This document shows positions 18,292 through 27,323 of a stretch of 64,000 nucleotides of DNA, piece by piece. The first letter of the stretch is position 1. Every line of letters starts with the position of its first letter. The notes below the pieces were generated by a model. It was not told where the DNA came from. It searched no databases and was given only the letters and a program-made list of their open reading frames with translations. Source of the DNA: an uncultured Bacteroidales bacterium (GTDB taxonomy: Bacteria; Bacteroidota; Bacteroidia; Bacteroidales; G3-4614). The DNA lies in contig CASFRS010000005.1 of NCBI GenBank assembly GCA_949297125.1, positions 1 through 64,000 on the forward strand. The letters run 5' to 3'. The position numbers and the translations under genes were made by a program.

Positions 18292-19752
18292 TCAACAGTT
18301 TAATTCATTAAAAGCCTCTTCAACAACCTCCCTGTCGTTGAAATGGTGCTTTACCCCCTTGATTTCCTGATAATCCTCGTGCCCTTTTCCCGCAACCAGT
18401 ACTACATCGCCGGGGCGGGCGAACCTCAGCGCAGTACGGATAGCCTCGCGCCGGTCGGTAACCGAAAGCACGTTTTTCAACATCTGCGGAGCAATCCCCG
18501 CCCGCATCTGCGCAATAATATCGTCGGGCTCCTCAAAACGCGGGTTGTCCGAAGTGAGAATAACCATATCCGAAAGACGGGCCGCCTCGGCAGCCATAAT
18601 GGGGCGTTTGCCCGCATCGCGGTTACCGCCCGCACCCACAACAGTTATAATGCGCCCCTTGTCCCTTACAACCTCGCGTATGGAATTCAGTACGTTGGTA
18701 ACGGCATCGGGTGTATGCGCATAATCGATTACGGCGGTCAGGCCTGACGGCGAGCGCAGTGTCTGGAAACGGCCCGAAACCGGGACCAGCATGGAGAGAC
18801 GCACCAGGGCCGTATCGGGGTCCATGCCCAGAAGGACGGCCGCACCGTAGACAGCCAGCAGGTTGCAGGCATTGAAACGCCCCACAAAAAGCGTCTCCAC
18901 CTCGTGTCCGTTTACCGACATCAACGTACCGTCCAGACGGCTCTCTATTATTTTGCCTTTAAAGTCGGCCATAGAGGAGAGCGAATACGTATGCACCGTC
19001 CCCTTGCAGTTCTGCACCATAACGCTGCCGTTCCGGTCATCGGCATTCACAAGGGCGAAAGCTTTGCGGCCGAGAGAATCGAAAAAACTCTTTTTGGCTT
19101 TCAGGTACGCCTCCGTGGTCTTGTGGTAATCCATATGGTCGCGGGTAAGGTTGGTAAATATGGCCCCGTCGAAATCGAGCCCCGCAATCCTTTTCTGGTC
19201 GGCCGAATGGGAACTCACCTCCATAAATGCGTAACGGCAGCCCGACTTTACCATGTCGGCAAGCAGCGCATTGAGCGATATTGCATCGGGCGTGGTATGC
19301 GTAGAGGCAACCGGCCTGTCGTCGACATAATTGCAGACAGTGGACAGAAGCCCCGCCTTTTCGCCCTGCAAACGGAACATTTCGTACAGCAGGGTAGCCA
19401 CGGTGGTCTTTCCGTTGGTACCGGTAACGCCGACAAGCGTCAGAGTGGAAGAAGGATGCCCGTACCATGCCGAAGCGATATGGCCCAATGCCTCGCGCGT
19501 ATCGGCCGCAACGACATAAGTAACCCCGTCGTGCAGCACGGCGGGAAGTTCTTCGCATACTATGCAGACAGCGCCCGCCCCTGCCGCAGCATCCATAAAG
19601 CGATGCCCGTCTGAAGCAGTACCGCGTACCGCTATGAAAAGCGTACCCGGAACTACCTTGCGCGAATCCTGTTCGATACCCGAGACCTGAACATCGGGCG
19701 ACCCCACGCACCTCAACGGTTTTATATCTTCAATCAAATCACCAACTCTCAT
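18292..19752 (-). CDS. murE: UDP-N-acetylmuramoyl-L-alanyl-D-glutamate--2,6-diaminopimelate ligase
   Basis: The 486-residue Mur ligase adds the third stem residue. The P-loop GTNGKTT is at 111-117, the Lys expected to be carbamylated is near 220, and the amino-acid selectivity motif is DNPR at 402-405. DNPR marks meso-diaminopimelate rather than lysine enzymes, so the cell wall should contain mDAP. It follows ftsI by 10 bases. Confidence 0.97.
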   Translation of the reverse strand: MRVGDLIEDIKPLRCVGSPDVQVSGIEQDSRKVVPGTLFIAVRGTASDGHRFMDAAAGAGAVCIVCEELPAVLHDGVTYVVAADTREALGHIASAWYGHPSSTLTLVGVTGTNGKTTVATLLYEMFRLQGEKAGLLSTVCNYVDDRPVASTHTTPDAISLNALLADMVKSGCRYAFMEVSSHSADQKRIAGLDFDGAIFTNLTRDHMDYHKTTEAYLKAKKSFFDSLGRKAFALVNADDRNGSVMVQNCKGTVHTYSLSSMADFKGKIIESRLDGTLMSVNGHEVETLFVGRFNACNLLAVYGAAVLLGMDPDTALVRLSMLVPVSGRFQTLRSPSGLTAVIDYAHTPDAVTNVLNSIREVVRDKGRIITVVGAGGNRDAGKRPIMAAEAARLSDMVILTSDNPRFEEPDDIIAQMRAGIAPQMLKNVLSVTDRREAIRTALRFARPGDVVLVAGKGHEDYQEIKGVKHHFNDREVVEEAFNELNC

Positions 19753-19762
19753 CTCGCTATAA

Positions 19763-21868
19763 TTAATGTAAATTCAGAATAACCTTTTCCCCGGCGGATA
19801 CGGCAGTCCCGGCAGCGGGTATCTGCTCGTAAACCGTCCCCCGGCCGTTTACGGAAACCTCCAGCCCCTCGCTCTCCAGGATGTAGAGGGCATCTACAAG
19901 CCCCATGCCTGTTACCGAAGGAAGAGTTCCCGAACGCAGTCCTACACCTTCAAGCTCGACGCCCGAATCTGTCTGGCGGGCTGTAACCCAACGGGAGGAA
20001 GAGCCGGCACCGGAAACGGAGAAGGCAATGCCTAACGAATCGCATGCTGCCGCCACAACCTGCTCCATACCCCCCTTCACAACCGGATAATAACAGTTCA
20101 GCGTGTCGCGGTCGGGCAGGGCCGGTTCGCCGAAATAACCGAGTGCGTACATCTGCTCGGCAATCCGCCTCAATACCATTCCCGACATGTCCCCGCCTGA
20201 AGGATAACCGATGCGGGGCTTGGTAATAACCACTATGCACGAATATTTCGGGCGTTCGTTATCGGGAAAATATCCGCAGAACGACACCCTGTGCCCCACC
20301 ACCTGCCCTCTGTGGCGGAGTTGCGCCGTACCGGTTTTACCGGCGATGGAGACGTACGGCGATTGCAGCACCTTTGCCGTCCCGAGCAGAACCACGTCCG
20401 AAAGCATCCGACGTATGGCGGCAAGCGTAGAGGGCTTGCAGATAGAATCGCGCACCACCTTCGCCTCGTAATGTTCAACCACCTTGCCGTCGCGAATGGC
20501 ATCGGTGGCAAAAACCGGGGCTATCATCTTGCCTCCGTTCGCAATGGCATTATAGAACATAAGGGTATAGACGGGCGGTATCAGCACGTTATACCCGAAC
20601 GACATCCACGGAAGCGTGGTAAGGTTCCACCCCCTGTATGTATCGGGATGCGGTATGAACGGATACCCCTGTCCTTTCAGGTTGAAATCCACCGAATCGG
20701 CCAGTCCCATACGGTAAAGGTGGTCGATAAAAAAGCCGGGGCGGTTTTCATATCCTTTAAGGATTGCCTTGGCCGTACCGATGTTTGACGAATACTGTAT
20801 GGCCTGCGAAAGGGTAATCTCGCCGTAACCGCCGCGGTGATGGTTGTGGTCGCGCATTATGGAGCGCCCCACGTGATAGATGCCGTTGCCGGTATCGAAA
20901 ATTTCGTCGTGAGCGGCAACACCGTCATCGAGAGCCGCCATTACCGCCACGGTCTTGAACGTGGAACCGGGCTCGACCATATCGGCCACGGCATTGTTCC
21001 GCAACTCGGCATATACCCCCTCCCTCACCCGGGTATAGTTCGCTATGGCGCGGACCTTCCCGGTAGCCACCTCCATTACTACGGCGGTGCCTGTTTCGGC
21101 ATCTATGTCCTTAAGTTTCCTGAGCAGGGCCATTTCGGTTATAGTCTGGATCCTGAGGTCGAGAGTGGTGCGTATATCCATTCCCTGCACCGGCTTGCGG
21201 CTGTAACGGTACACCCACGTATCGCGCACCTTCTCCTTGTCGGCAAGGCCGTCAACCCCTTTAAGCTGTGTGTTGTACGCCTGTTCCAGCCCGTAAATGC
21301 CGCCCGTATCGGCAAGACTGCCGATAGTCCGCGATGCTACCTTCCCGAACGGTTTGGTCCGCGTAATTACGTGCTCCTCGAAAAAACCGCTCTTGTAGCG
21401 GCCCTTGTTCAACAGGGGAAACTCTTCCACTTCGCGGTAATCGATATAGGAGACCCTTTTGCCGTGAAGCCTGTAGCGCGACACTTTTGCAGCATAGGCC
21501 CTTCTCAACGACTGCTCATACCCTTTCGCGCTCTTTTCCCCGAATTTCGAGGCGAGGGCTACCGAAAGGGGTTTCACGTATTTTTCAAAAGTATCCTTTT
21601 TCAGCCCGTCCACCCGGAAGTCGATAAAAAGCGAATATTCGGGAACGGTACTTGCCAGAATCTCGTCCTTGCACGAGAGGATGTTACCCCTCAACGCCCT
21701 CATCCTTACATTCGGGGTTTTCAGCGAATCGGCCTTCATATCCCAGTATTCGCTTTCAACCAGCGATATGCGCACCATGTTCCACACAATAGCGAAACAC
21801 ACCACTATTATCATGGCCGAAATAAGTATATATCGGAACAGTATCAGCGAGCGTCTATTCTGAGCCAT
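19763..21868 (-). CDS. ftsI: Septal class B penicillin-binding protein (transpeptidase) with PASTA domain
   Basis: The 701-residue protein has an N-terminal membrane anchor (about residues 10-30), the PBP dimerisation domain, and a transpeptidase domain with all three active-site motifs: STFK at 302-305, SSN at 360-362 and KTG at 511-513. A single PASTA module occupies roughly the last 60 residues. It cross-links septal peptidoglycan and is the expected partner of FtsW. The start overlaps ftsL by 14 bases. E. coli FtsI has no PASTA domain; Bacteroidota and Gram-positive relatives often do. Confidence 0.95.
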   Translation of the reverse strand: MAQNRRSLILFRYILISAMIIVVCFAIVWNMVRISLVESEYWDMKADSLKTPNVRMRALRGNILSCKDEILASTVPEYSLFIDFRVDGLKKDTFEKYVKPLSVALASKFGEKSAKGYEQSLRRAYAAKVSRYRLHGKRVSYIDYREVEEFPLLNKGRYKSGFFEEHVITRTKPFGKVASRTIGSLADTGGIYGLEQAYNTQLKGVDGLADKEKVRDTWVYRYSRKPVQGMDIRTTLDLRIQTITEMALLRKLKDIDAETGTAVVMEVATGKVRAIANYTRVREGVYAELRNNAVADMVEPGSTFKTVAVMAALDDGVAAHDEIFDTGNGIYHVGRSIMRDHNHHRGGYGEITLSQAIQYSSNIGTAKAILKGYENRPGFFIDHLYRMGLADSVDFNLKGQGYPFIPHPDTYRGWNLTTLPWMSFGYNVLIPPVYTLMFYNAIANGGKMIAPVFATDAIRDGKVVEHYEAKVVRDSICKPSTLAAIRRMLSDVVLLGTAKVLQSPYVSIAGKTGTAQLRHRGQVVGHRVSFCGYFPDNERPKYSCIVVITKPRIGYPSGGDMSGMVLRRIAEQMYALGYFGEPALPDRDTLNCYYPVVKGGMEQVVAAACDSLGIAFSVSGAGSSSRWVTARQTDSGVELEGVGLRSGTLPSVTGMGLVDALYILESEGLEVSVNGRGTVYEQIPAAGTAVSAGEKVILNLH

Positions 21869-22451
21869 AATCCTTGTCCAAAATTATATACGGGGGAATA
21901 TCGGGATAATGCAGGTTCAGCGTACTGTCCTGAACGGCCCTGAAAACCGACTCCTCTTTCTGAAGCCGCTTCAGGCGCACGAACATGTCGAGCGAACGGT
22001 ATCCGAGTTCCTCCACCTCCTTGCGCAGCATCCCTATCTGCGAAACCTTCTGCTGGCACGAATAGCGGTTGGATATGTAGAACATCAGCAGGATGAAAAC
22101 CGTCAGCAGCGTTTTCCAGCGGTGCAGTATAAAATCGATGGATATCATCTTCCCCGAAAAAAGGTTCTTCGGGTTCAGAAGCGACAGGACAAACAGCAAA
22201 ACACCCTTCACCGTGCGCCAGAACGTGTGCCGTTTCTTCCCGGCTGGAGAGGCTTCGGAAACGTTTTCTCCGCATGTCTCCGCCCCTGCGGCGTCTTCCC
22301 CGTCAGCAACCGGAAGGCACGCGTCCATGCCGGAAGGGTTGTCCGAAGCGGCACCTCCCTCATCCGTCGCGGCACGGGAGGGTATCACCGCACCGTCCTC
22401 CGCAATGTCCGGGGCAACATCCTTATCCGCCAATTCGTCTCTCTCTGCCAT
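21855..22451 (-). CDS. ftsL: FtsL-like divisome protein with a long acidic cytoplasmic extension
   Basis: The 198-residue protein has one membrane helix (about residues 112-130, TLLTVFILLMFYISNRY) followed by a heptad-like extracytoplasmic helix (QQKVSQIGMLRKEVEEL), the FtsL topology, and sits in the canonical ftsL slot between rsmH and ftsI. The first 70 or so residues are acidic and alanine-rich with almost no predicted structure, then a basic stretch (GKKRHTFWRTVKG) precedes a second hydrophobic segment near the membrane. This extension makes it much longer than the usual 100-120 residues. Identity depends on position and topology more than on sequence. Confidence 0.75.
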   Translation of the reverse strand: MAERDELADKDVAPDIAEDGAVIPSRAATDEGGAASDNPSGMDACLPVADGEDAAGAETCGENVSEASPAGKKRHTFWRTVKGVLLFVLSLLNPKNLFSGKMISIDFILHRWKTLLTVFILLMFYISNRYSCQQKVSQIGMLRKEVEELGYRSLDMFVRLKRLQKEESVFRAVQDSTLNLHYPDIPPYIILDKDYGSE

Positions 22452-22457
22452 GACACA

Positions 22458-23366
22458 TTACAATTTGCCCGCCACGCGCAGTTTTGCGCTGCGTGCGCGC
22501 GGATTCCTCTCTATCTCCTCCCCGTCGGGGACTATTACCTTGTTGTTTACGGGGCGCAGCGGAGCTTCCACCCTGCCGAAAAAATCTTTCTCTGCAACCC
22601 CGTCGAAGTTGCCGTATCTGAAAAAATTCTTTACCAGCCTGTCTTCAAGCGAATGGTACGTCAAAACGGCAAATCTCCCGCCCGGGACAAGCAGTTCCGC
22701 CCCTTGCTTCAGCATTGCGCGCAGGCTGCCGAGTTCGTCGTTGACCTCTATCCGCAAAGCCTGGAAAAGTTGCGAAAGCTCTTTTTTCTGCTGTTTGGGA
22801 CTGATAAATGGACTGACCGTCTCCACCAGCGTACCGGCATCGGCAATCCCTCCGGAACGCCTCCTTGCAACCACGGCCGCCGCCATGCGACGGGCATTCT
22901 TCAGTTCGCCGTAATTGCGGAAAATACCGGCAAGACGCTCTTCGTCATACGTATTCAGAATATCGGCGGCCGATACCGCGGCCGAACGGTTCATGCGCAT
23001 ATCGAGCCTCCCGCCGAAACGGAACGAAAACCCCCGCTCGGGCATGTCGAAATGGTGGAAAGAGACCCCCAGGTCGGCAATGATGCCGTCTACCTTTTCA
23101 ACTCCGTGGTAACGCATGAAATTCCGCAGGAAACGGAAATTGCCGTGGACAAAGACAAACCGCGGGTCGTCCACGATATTCGCCATTGCGTCCGCATCCT
23201 GGTCAAAGGCAAACAGCCTGCCGCCTGCTCCGAGACGCCGCAATATTTCGCGGGAATGCCCGCCGCCGCCGAAAGTAACGTCGACATACGTTCCGCTGTC
23301 GCAGACAGCAAGTGCATCCACACTCTCGGCAAGCAATGCAGATATATGATAAACAGGCGTTTGCAT
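22458..23366 (-). CDS. rsmH: 16S rRNA (cytosine(1402)-N(4))-methyltransferase
   Basis: The 302-residue protein has the SAM-binding motif DVTFGGGGHSREIL, the acidic second motif (AFDQDADAM) and the RsmH-specific DLGVSFHHFD and late TYHSLEDRLVKNF segments. It methylates N4 of C1402 in the 16S rRNA P-site. I start at the ATG at 23366 (MQTPVYHISALLAE), which matches the normal N-terminus; the ORF runs 20 codons further upstream but lacks family similarity there. It is the first gene of the dcw operon in this window; no mraZ precedes it. Confidence 0.95.
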   Translation of the reverse strand: MQTPVYHISALLAESVDALAVCDSGTYVDVTFGGGGHSREILRRLGAGGRLFAFDQDADAMANIVDDPRFVFVHGNFRFLRNFMRYHGVEKVDGIIADLGVSFHHFDMPERGFSFRFGGRLDMRMNRSAAVSAADILNTYDEERLAGIFRNYGELKNARRMAAAVVARRRSGGIADAGTLVETVSPFISPKQQKKELSQLFQALRIEVNDELGSLRAMLKQGAELLVPGGRFAVLTYHSLEDRLVKNFFRYGNFDGVAEKDFFGRVEAPLRPVNNKVIVPDGEEIERNPRARSAKLRVAGKL

Positions 23367-23405
23367 GATAATCCCGGAATCCTCCGCTACAAATTTTTTA
23401 GAGTT

Positions 23406-23413
23406 CAAAGTTA
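23406..23413 (-). promoter_or_regulatory. Putative -7 element of the dcw operon
   Basis: On the minus strand TAACTTTG matches TAnnTTTG, about 40 bases before the rsmH start. No clear -33 TTTG is seen at the usual distance. Confidence 0.4.
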
Positions 23414-23551
23414 GCGAAAAAAACATTTATACCTCCATAACGGCAACTAATTTTACACACACGCCGGAATAAGCGCAAAACAAACGCCGGAGCGGGGTAC
23501 ATTAAACGAAAAATAAACATTAAAAATAGTTATCTATCAGCAATAATATAG

Positions 23552-23559
23552 TATATTTG
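23552..23559 (+). promoter_or_regulatory. Putative -7 element of the acyltransferase operon
   Basis: TATATTTG followed by CC lies 20 bases before the ATG at 23580, so the leader would be very short. A matching -33 element is not obvious. Confidence 0.45.
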
Positions 23560-23579
23560 CCAATCTTTTTCCGTGAAAG

Positions 23580-24401
23580 ATGGATAACGGGCCGATACAA
23601 ATAGATATTGACAAAGTTGTAAAAAGCAGGGTAAGGAACGGCAAAGGGCTTCCGGGCTTTATTGTCCGCTATCTGAAGAGAATCATCCATCAGGACGAGA
23701 TGAATGAATTCCTCAAGGACAACTACAAGAAACGGGGCATAGACTTTGCCGAAGCCTGCAAGGGGCTGTTCAGCGCCGAATGGGAAATACACGGCGAAGA
23801 GAACATCCCGGCGGACGGGAAATTCATCTTTGCAAGCAACCACCCCCTCGGGGGGCTTGACGGCATATTGCTGATGACCTATCTGGGCAGGCGTTACGAC
23901 AACAGGCTGAAAGTACAGGTAAACGACCTGTTGATGAACGTCGAACCGCTCAGCCCGGTATTCCTGCCGGTAAACAAGTACGGGAAGCAGAGCCGCCAGC
24001 TGATACGCGAAACAGAAGAGACCCTCGCCTCGGACAACCAGCTGCTCGTGTTTCCCGCCGGGTTGTGTTCAAGAATGACAAACGGGACGATAAAAGACCT
24101 GGAGTGGAAAAAATGGTTCATTACCACGGCCGTAAACACCCGCCGCGATATAATACCCGTATACTTCGACGGGCAAAACTCCCGCTTCTTTTACCGATTC
24201 GCCAATCTCCGCAAAAAGGCCGGAATAAAATTCAACGTAGAACTCATATATCTGCCCGACGAAATGTTCAAGGCCAAACACAAGACGTTCGGCATCTACT
24301 TCGGGAAACCCATACCGTGGCAGACGTTCAACGACAGCAAAAAGCCCAATGAATGGGCGCAATACGTAAAAGAGATAGTTTACAAACTGAAAACAGAATA
24401 A
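23580..24401 (+). CDS. glsA: PlsC-like O-acyltransferase, probably glycine-lipid GlsA
   Basis: The 273-residue protein has the acyltransferase HxxxxD motif as NHPLGGLDG, and a downstream block (FPAGLCSR) in place of the usual EG-type phosphate-binding motif. No strong membrane helix is apparent. With the GNAT-type gene 13 bases downstream it matches the two-gene glsA/glsB arrangement described for Bacteroides, where GlsB makes N-acyl-glycine and GlsA adds the second acyl chain. A general lysophospholipid acyltransferase is the alternative. The assignment to glycine lipids is from family and pairing, not from a diagnostic residue. Confidence 0.75.
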   Translation: MDNGPIQIDIDKVVKSRVRNGKGLPGFIVRYLKRIIHQDEMNEFLKDNYKKRGIDFAEACKGLFSAEWEIHGEENIPADGKFIFASNHPLGGLDGILLMTYLGRRYDNRLKVQVNDLLMNVEPLSPVFLPVNKYGKQSRQLIRETEETLASDNQLLVFPAGLCSRMTNGTIKDLEWKKWFITTAVNTRRDIIPVYFDGQNSRFFYRFANLRKKAGIKFNVELIYLPDEMFKAKHKTFGIYFGKPIPWQTFNDSKKPNEWAQYVKEIVYKLKTE

Positions 24402-24414
24402 CACGCATCCCGTT

Positions 24415-25353
24415 ATGGAAGAAATAATTCCAAAGGTCGCAAGAGAACTGATAAAGGCAGAACTGACCGATGATAAATTTCTAAGGCACACACGTAAATG
24501 CAACAATGAAATTTACATAACCGATGCCGCGAGTTCGCCAAACATAATGCAGGAAATAGGGCGGCTGCGCGAAATAGCGTTCCGCTCGGCAGGGGGAGGT
24601 ACAGGCAAAGCCGTAGACATAGACCAGTACGACACCATGGAGCCCCCGTGCAAACAGCTCTTCGTTTGGGACCCCCAGGCAGAGGAGATACTGGGCGGAT
24701 ACCGTTTCATATTGGGAAAAGACATAAAATTCACCAGTCCGGGCGTACCGCGCATCGCCACGGCGCACATGTTCAACTTTTCCGACAAGTTCATAAAAGA
24801 GTACCTCCCCTACACGATAGAACTGGGACGTTCGTTCGTAACGCTCGAATACCAGTCGTCGCGGGCCGGCACAAAAGGGATATTCGCACTTGACAACCTG
24901 TGGGACGGATTGGGTGCGCTGGTAGTAAAGCATCCCGACATAAAATACCTTTTCGGCAAAGTTACCATGTACCCGTCGTACTCGATAGAAGGGCGCAACA
25001 TGATTCTCTACTTCCTGCACAAATACTTCGCAGACAAGGACCGCCTGGTATGGCCCGAGAACCCGCTCAAGACAGACATCGACGAGGCCCGGATGCAGGA
25101 GATATTCCACTACGACAATTTCAAGGAAGACTACATGGCGCTCAATGCCGGCGTAAGGAGCATGGGGACCAACATCCCGCCGCTCGTAAACGCCTATATG
25201 GGGTTATCCCCCACTATGCGGATGTTCGGCACGGCCATAAACGACGAGTTCGGCGACGTGGAAGAATCGGGCATACTGATTACCATAAACGACATATTCG
25301 AAGAAAAGCGCAACCGGCATATCTGCACCTACTCCGAGAACGACACAAAATAA
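24415..25353 (+). CDS. glsB: GNAT-like N-acyltransferase, probably glycine-lipid GlsB
   Basis: The 312-residue protein belongs to the hemolysin/OlsB-type GNAT group that transfers acyl chains from acyl carrier protein to an amino acid. Features include the REIAFRSAGGGTGK segment, FVWDPQAEEILGGYRFILG, and the ELGRSFV and GAL-LVVKHPD-like acceptor loops. Family members make the lyso intermediate of ornithine or glycine lipids in the cytoplasm. It is flanked by glsA 13 bases upstream and a lipoprotein gene seven bases downstream, implying co-transcription. Whether the acceptor is glycine or another amino acid cannot be read from sequence. Confidence 0.75.
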   Translation: MEEIIPKVARELIKAELTDDKFLRHTRKCNNEIYITDAASSPNIMQEIGRLREIAFRSAGGGTGKAVDIDQYDTMEPPCKQLFVWDPQAEEILGGYRFILGKDIKFTSPGVPRIATAHMFNFSDKFIKEYLPYTIELGRSFVTLEYQSSRAGTKGIFALDNLWDGLGALVVKHPDIKYLFGKVTMYPSYSIEGRNMILYFLHKYFADKDRLVWPENPLKTDIDEARMQEIFHYDNFKEDYMALNAGVRSMGTNIPPLVNAYMGLSPTMRMFGTAINDEFGDVEESGILITINDIFEEKRNRHICTYSENDTK

Positions 25354-25360
25354 CAGAGCC

Positions 25361-26473
25361 ATGCCGAAAACCACGTCTTACCTCATGCGGGCAACTGCAA
25401 CGGCTGCACTCCTTGCCGCGCTCCTGCTGCAAACGGCCGGATGCAGCGTAAACGAAGGCCGCATAACCAAAACGGGCGACATTCCGGTAGAGTATGCCGA
25501 CACCACATACTACATAAACGGCAGCGACGAACCCCAACTGACGACAACCTGCCGCGGCGCATCCCTGATACGCGACGGGTACGCCGTTGTAAACAACAAC
25601 GGCAACTTCGGCTACATGGACGATGACGGGGAAATGGCCCTTCCCGACATATACAAAAGCGCAACCATATTCCGCGACGGCAAGGCCTGGGCGGTACGCA
25701 ACGGCAGTGCACCGGGAGTAATAAACCGCAAGGGAGAAATCCGGTTCACGCTGGGTCAGGCGATAGAAGCAGAGATATTCTATGAAGGGTATGCACGCTT
25801 TACAGCCAGGGAGAGCGGCGGTATACGTTACGGATTCGTATCGGACGAAGGGGAAATAACCGTTCCCGCCATATACTATAACGCCACGCGTTTCAGCAAC
25901 GGCAGGGCATCGGTTGAAGACATGAACGGCAAATGGGGATACATAAACACCGCCGGCGAAGCCGTAATACCGGCCATATTCGATGCGGCAGGCGCATTCG
26001 ACGATGAAGGGACGGCCATAGTGCGCAGCAACAACAAATACGGCACAATAGATACGGACGGGAACTATATCCTCCAGCCAGCATTCGAGTGGCTCGAAAA
26101 AGACGGAAAACTCTACATTGCCACACGCGAAGGTAAATACGGGTGGTGCAACCGGGAAGGAGAATGGGTGATAGAACCGCATTTCGGGAACGCCATGCGG
26201 TTTTTCGGCTCAGGGCTTGCGCCCGTCCAGTTCCCCTCCGGCCGTTGGGGTTACATAAACAAAAAAGGGAAAATAAAGGTAAAGGAGCAGTTCGATGAAG
26301 CCTATCCGTTTGTAGGCGACATGGCCCTTGTAAAAGTAGGTCCGTACTACGGATTTATCGACGATGAAGGGAGATACGTAATAAACCCCCGATACACATG
26401 GATAAGTCCCGACTACATCAGCAACGCCGTCAGCGGGGAACCCTGCTACAAGAGCGTCAGGAGCGACCTCTGA
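25361..26473 (+). CDS. WG-repeat lipoprotein
   Basis: The 370-residue protein has a lipoprotein signal peptide with lipobox LLQTAGC, so it is probably lipid-anchored. The rest consists of about seven WG/YG beta repeats (FGYMDDDGE, YGFVSDEGEI, WGYINTAGEAVIP, YGWCNREGEW, WGYINKKGKIKV, YGFIDDEGRY). WG-repeat proteins occur widely in Bacteroidota and their molecular function is not settled; envelope-associated binding is likely. It is the third gene of the operon with the acyltransferases, which hints at an envelope role but does not prove one. Confidence 0.85.
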   Translation: MPKTTSYLMRATATAALLAALLLQTAGCSVNEGRITKTGDIPVEYADTTYYINGSDEPQLTTTCRGASLIRDGYAVVNNNGNFGYMDDDGEMALPDIYKSATIFRDGKAWAVRNGSAPGVINRKGEIRFTLGQAIEAEIFYEGYARFTARESGGIRYGFVSDEGEITVPAIYYNATRFSNGRASVEDMNGKWGYINTAGEAVIPAIFDAAGAFDDEGTAIVRSNNKYGTIDTDGNYILQPAFEWLEKDGKLYIATREGKYGWCNREGEWVIEPHFGNAMRFFGSGLAPVQFPSGRWGYINKKGKIKVKEQFDEAYPFVGDMALVKVGPYYGFIDDEGRYVINPRYTWISPDYISNAVSGEPCYKSVRSDL

Positions 26474-26585
26474 CAAAGGAGCCGCACCTTATGGCCGGCG
26501 CATGCGCAACACGCCCGCATACTGCGCACCCCGGAAGAAAGGGTAAAGGAAAAAGCATAAACTGCCGCCCGGAAATGCGCCTTTA

Positions 26586-27023
26586 TCACTTGGGGCGGGG
26601 AAACTCCCTGCCCTCATAGGCGGCTATAGCCGCTGCACACTCAGGCAGGACAGGCTTGCTCACGCCAGTCGTGGCATCGAACCCCACCATTACAGTACGC
26701 CCCGTACCTTTTACCTGACCGGTATCGGTATTGACAATCCGCTGTGCCAGCACAAGGCTCTTATGGCCAATCTCGACCGTAGCCGTCTCAACAGCCACAG
26801 GCTCGTCCATAACGATAGGGGCGAAAAAGTCGGCCTCGGCGTGAGCCACTACAAGCCCCATGCTGCGCCAGTCCATAAACCCTCCCCAGACACGCTCGAA
26901 ATAGGCGACCTTGCCTATATCGAAAAACGAAAAGAATAGAGTGTTGTTTACATGCCCCATAATGTCATAATCGTTAAAACGGGGCTGGACAGAAACCCTG
27001 TGCCTGAAAACCGAAAAATCCAT
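26586..27023 (-). CDS. Hotdog-fold acyl-CoA thioesterase family protein
   Basis: The 145-residue protein fits the 4-hydroxybenzoyl-CoA-type hotdog thioesterases. The signature near the N-terminus (RFNDYDIMGHVNNTLFFSFFD) includes the Asp that acts in the family and the HVNN loop. Likely substrates are acyl-CoA or acyl-ACP thioesters; specificity is unknown. It lies nine bases after the DUF721 gene, so it is probably co-transcribed with recF. Confidence 0.85.
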   Translation of the reverse strand: MDFSVFRHRVSVQPRFNDYDIMGHVNNTLFFSFFDIGKVAYFERVWGGFMDWRSMGLVVAHAEADFFAPIVMDEPVAVETATVEIGHKSLVLAQRIVNTDTGQVKGTGRTVMVGFDATTGVSKPVLPECAAAIAAYEGREFPRPK

Positions 27024-27032
27024 AAACCCGAT

Positions 27033-27323
27033 TTATCTGAAAACAATATCCTTGATAACCGCATTCCCAGCAGCGGCATTCAAACGTTCGAGGAGCACAT
27101 GCCTGTTCATGGCGAGCTCGCCCCGGACAACCGACGACGACACATGCACGAAGAGCACGCCGCCACGCACATACACCTTCCCCACGTACTGCATCATGGG
27201 GTTGCCTATGACATCGCCCAATGCGGCGACAGCCGAACACTCGTCGAGTTTCCCCTCCAAACCGTACCTCTGCACAAAAGAGTGGAGCGCCTCGCTTATA
27301 TGCACCGTATCTTTCCTTCTCAT
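27033..27323 (-). CDS. DciA/DUF721 family protein
   Basis: The 96-residue protein matches the DUF721/DciA family: an N-terminal helix (ISEALHSFVQRYGLE) and a compact KH-like beta-alpha region (GKVYVRGGVLFVHVSSSVVRGEL). DciA proteins load or control the replicative helicase in bacteria lacking DnaC or DnaI. Its start overlaps the recF stop by four bases, and a recF-DUF721 order is common near replication genes. Function in helicase loading is inferred from the family. Confidence 0.85.
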   Translation of the reverse strand: MRRKDTVHISEALHSFVQRYGLEGKLDECSAVAALGDVIGNPMMQYVGKVYVRGGVLFVHVSSSVVRGELAMNRHVLLERLNAAAGNAVIKDIVFR

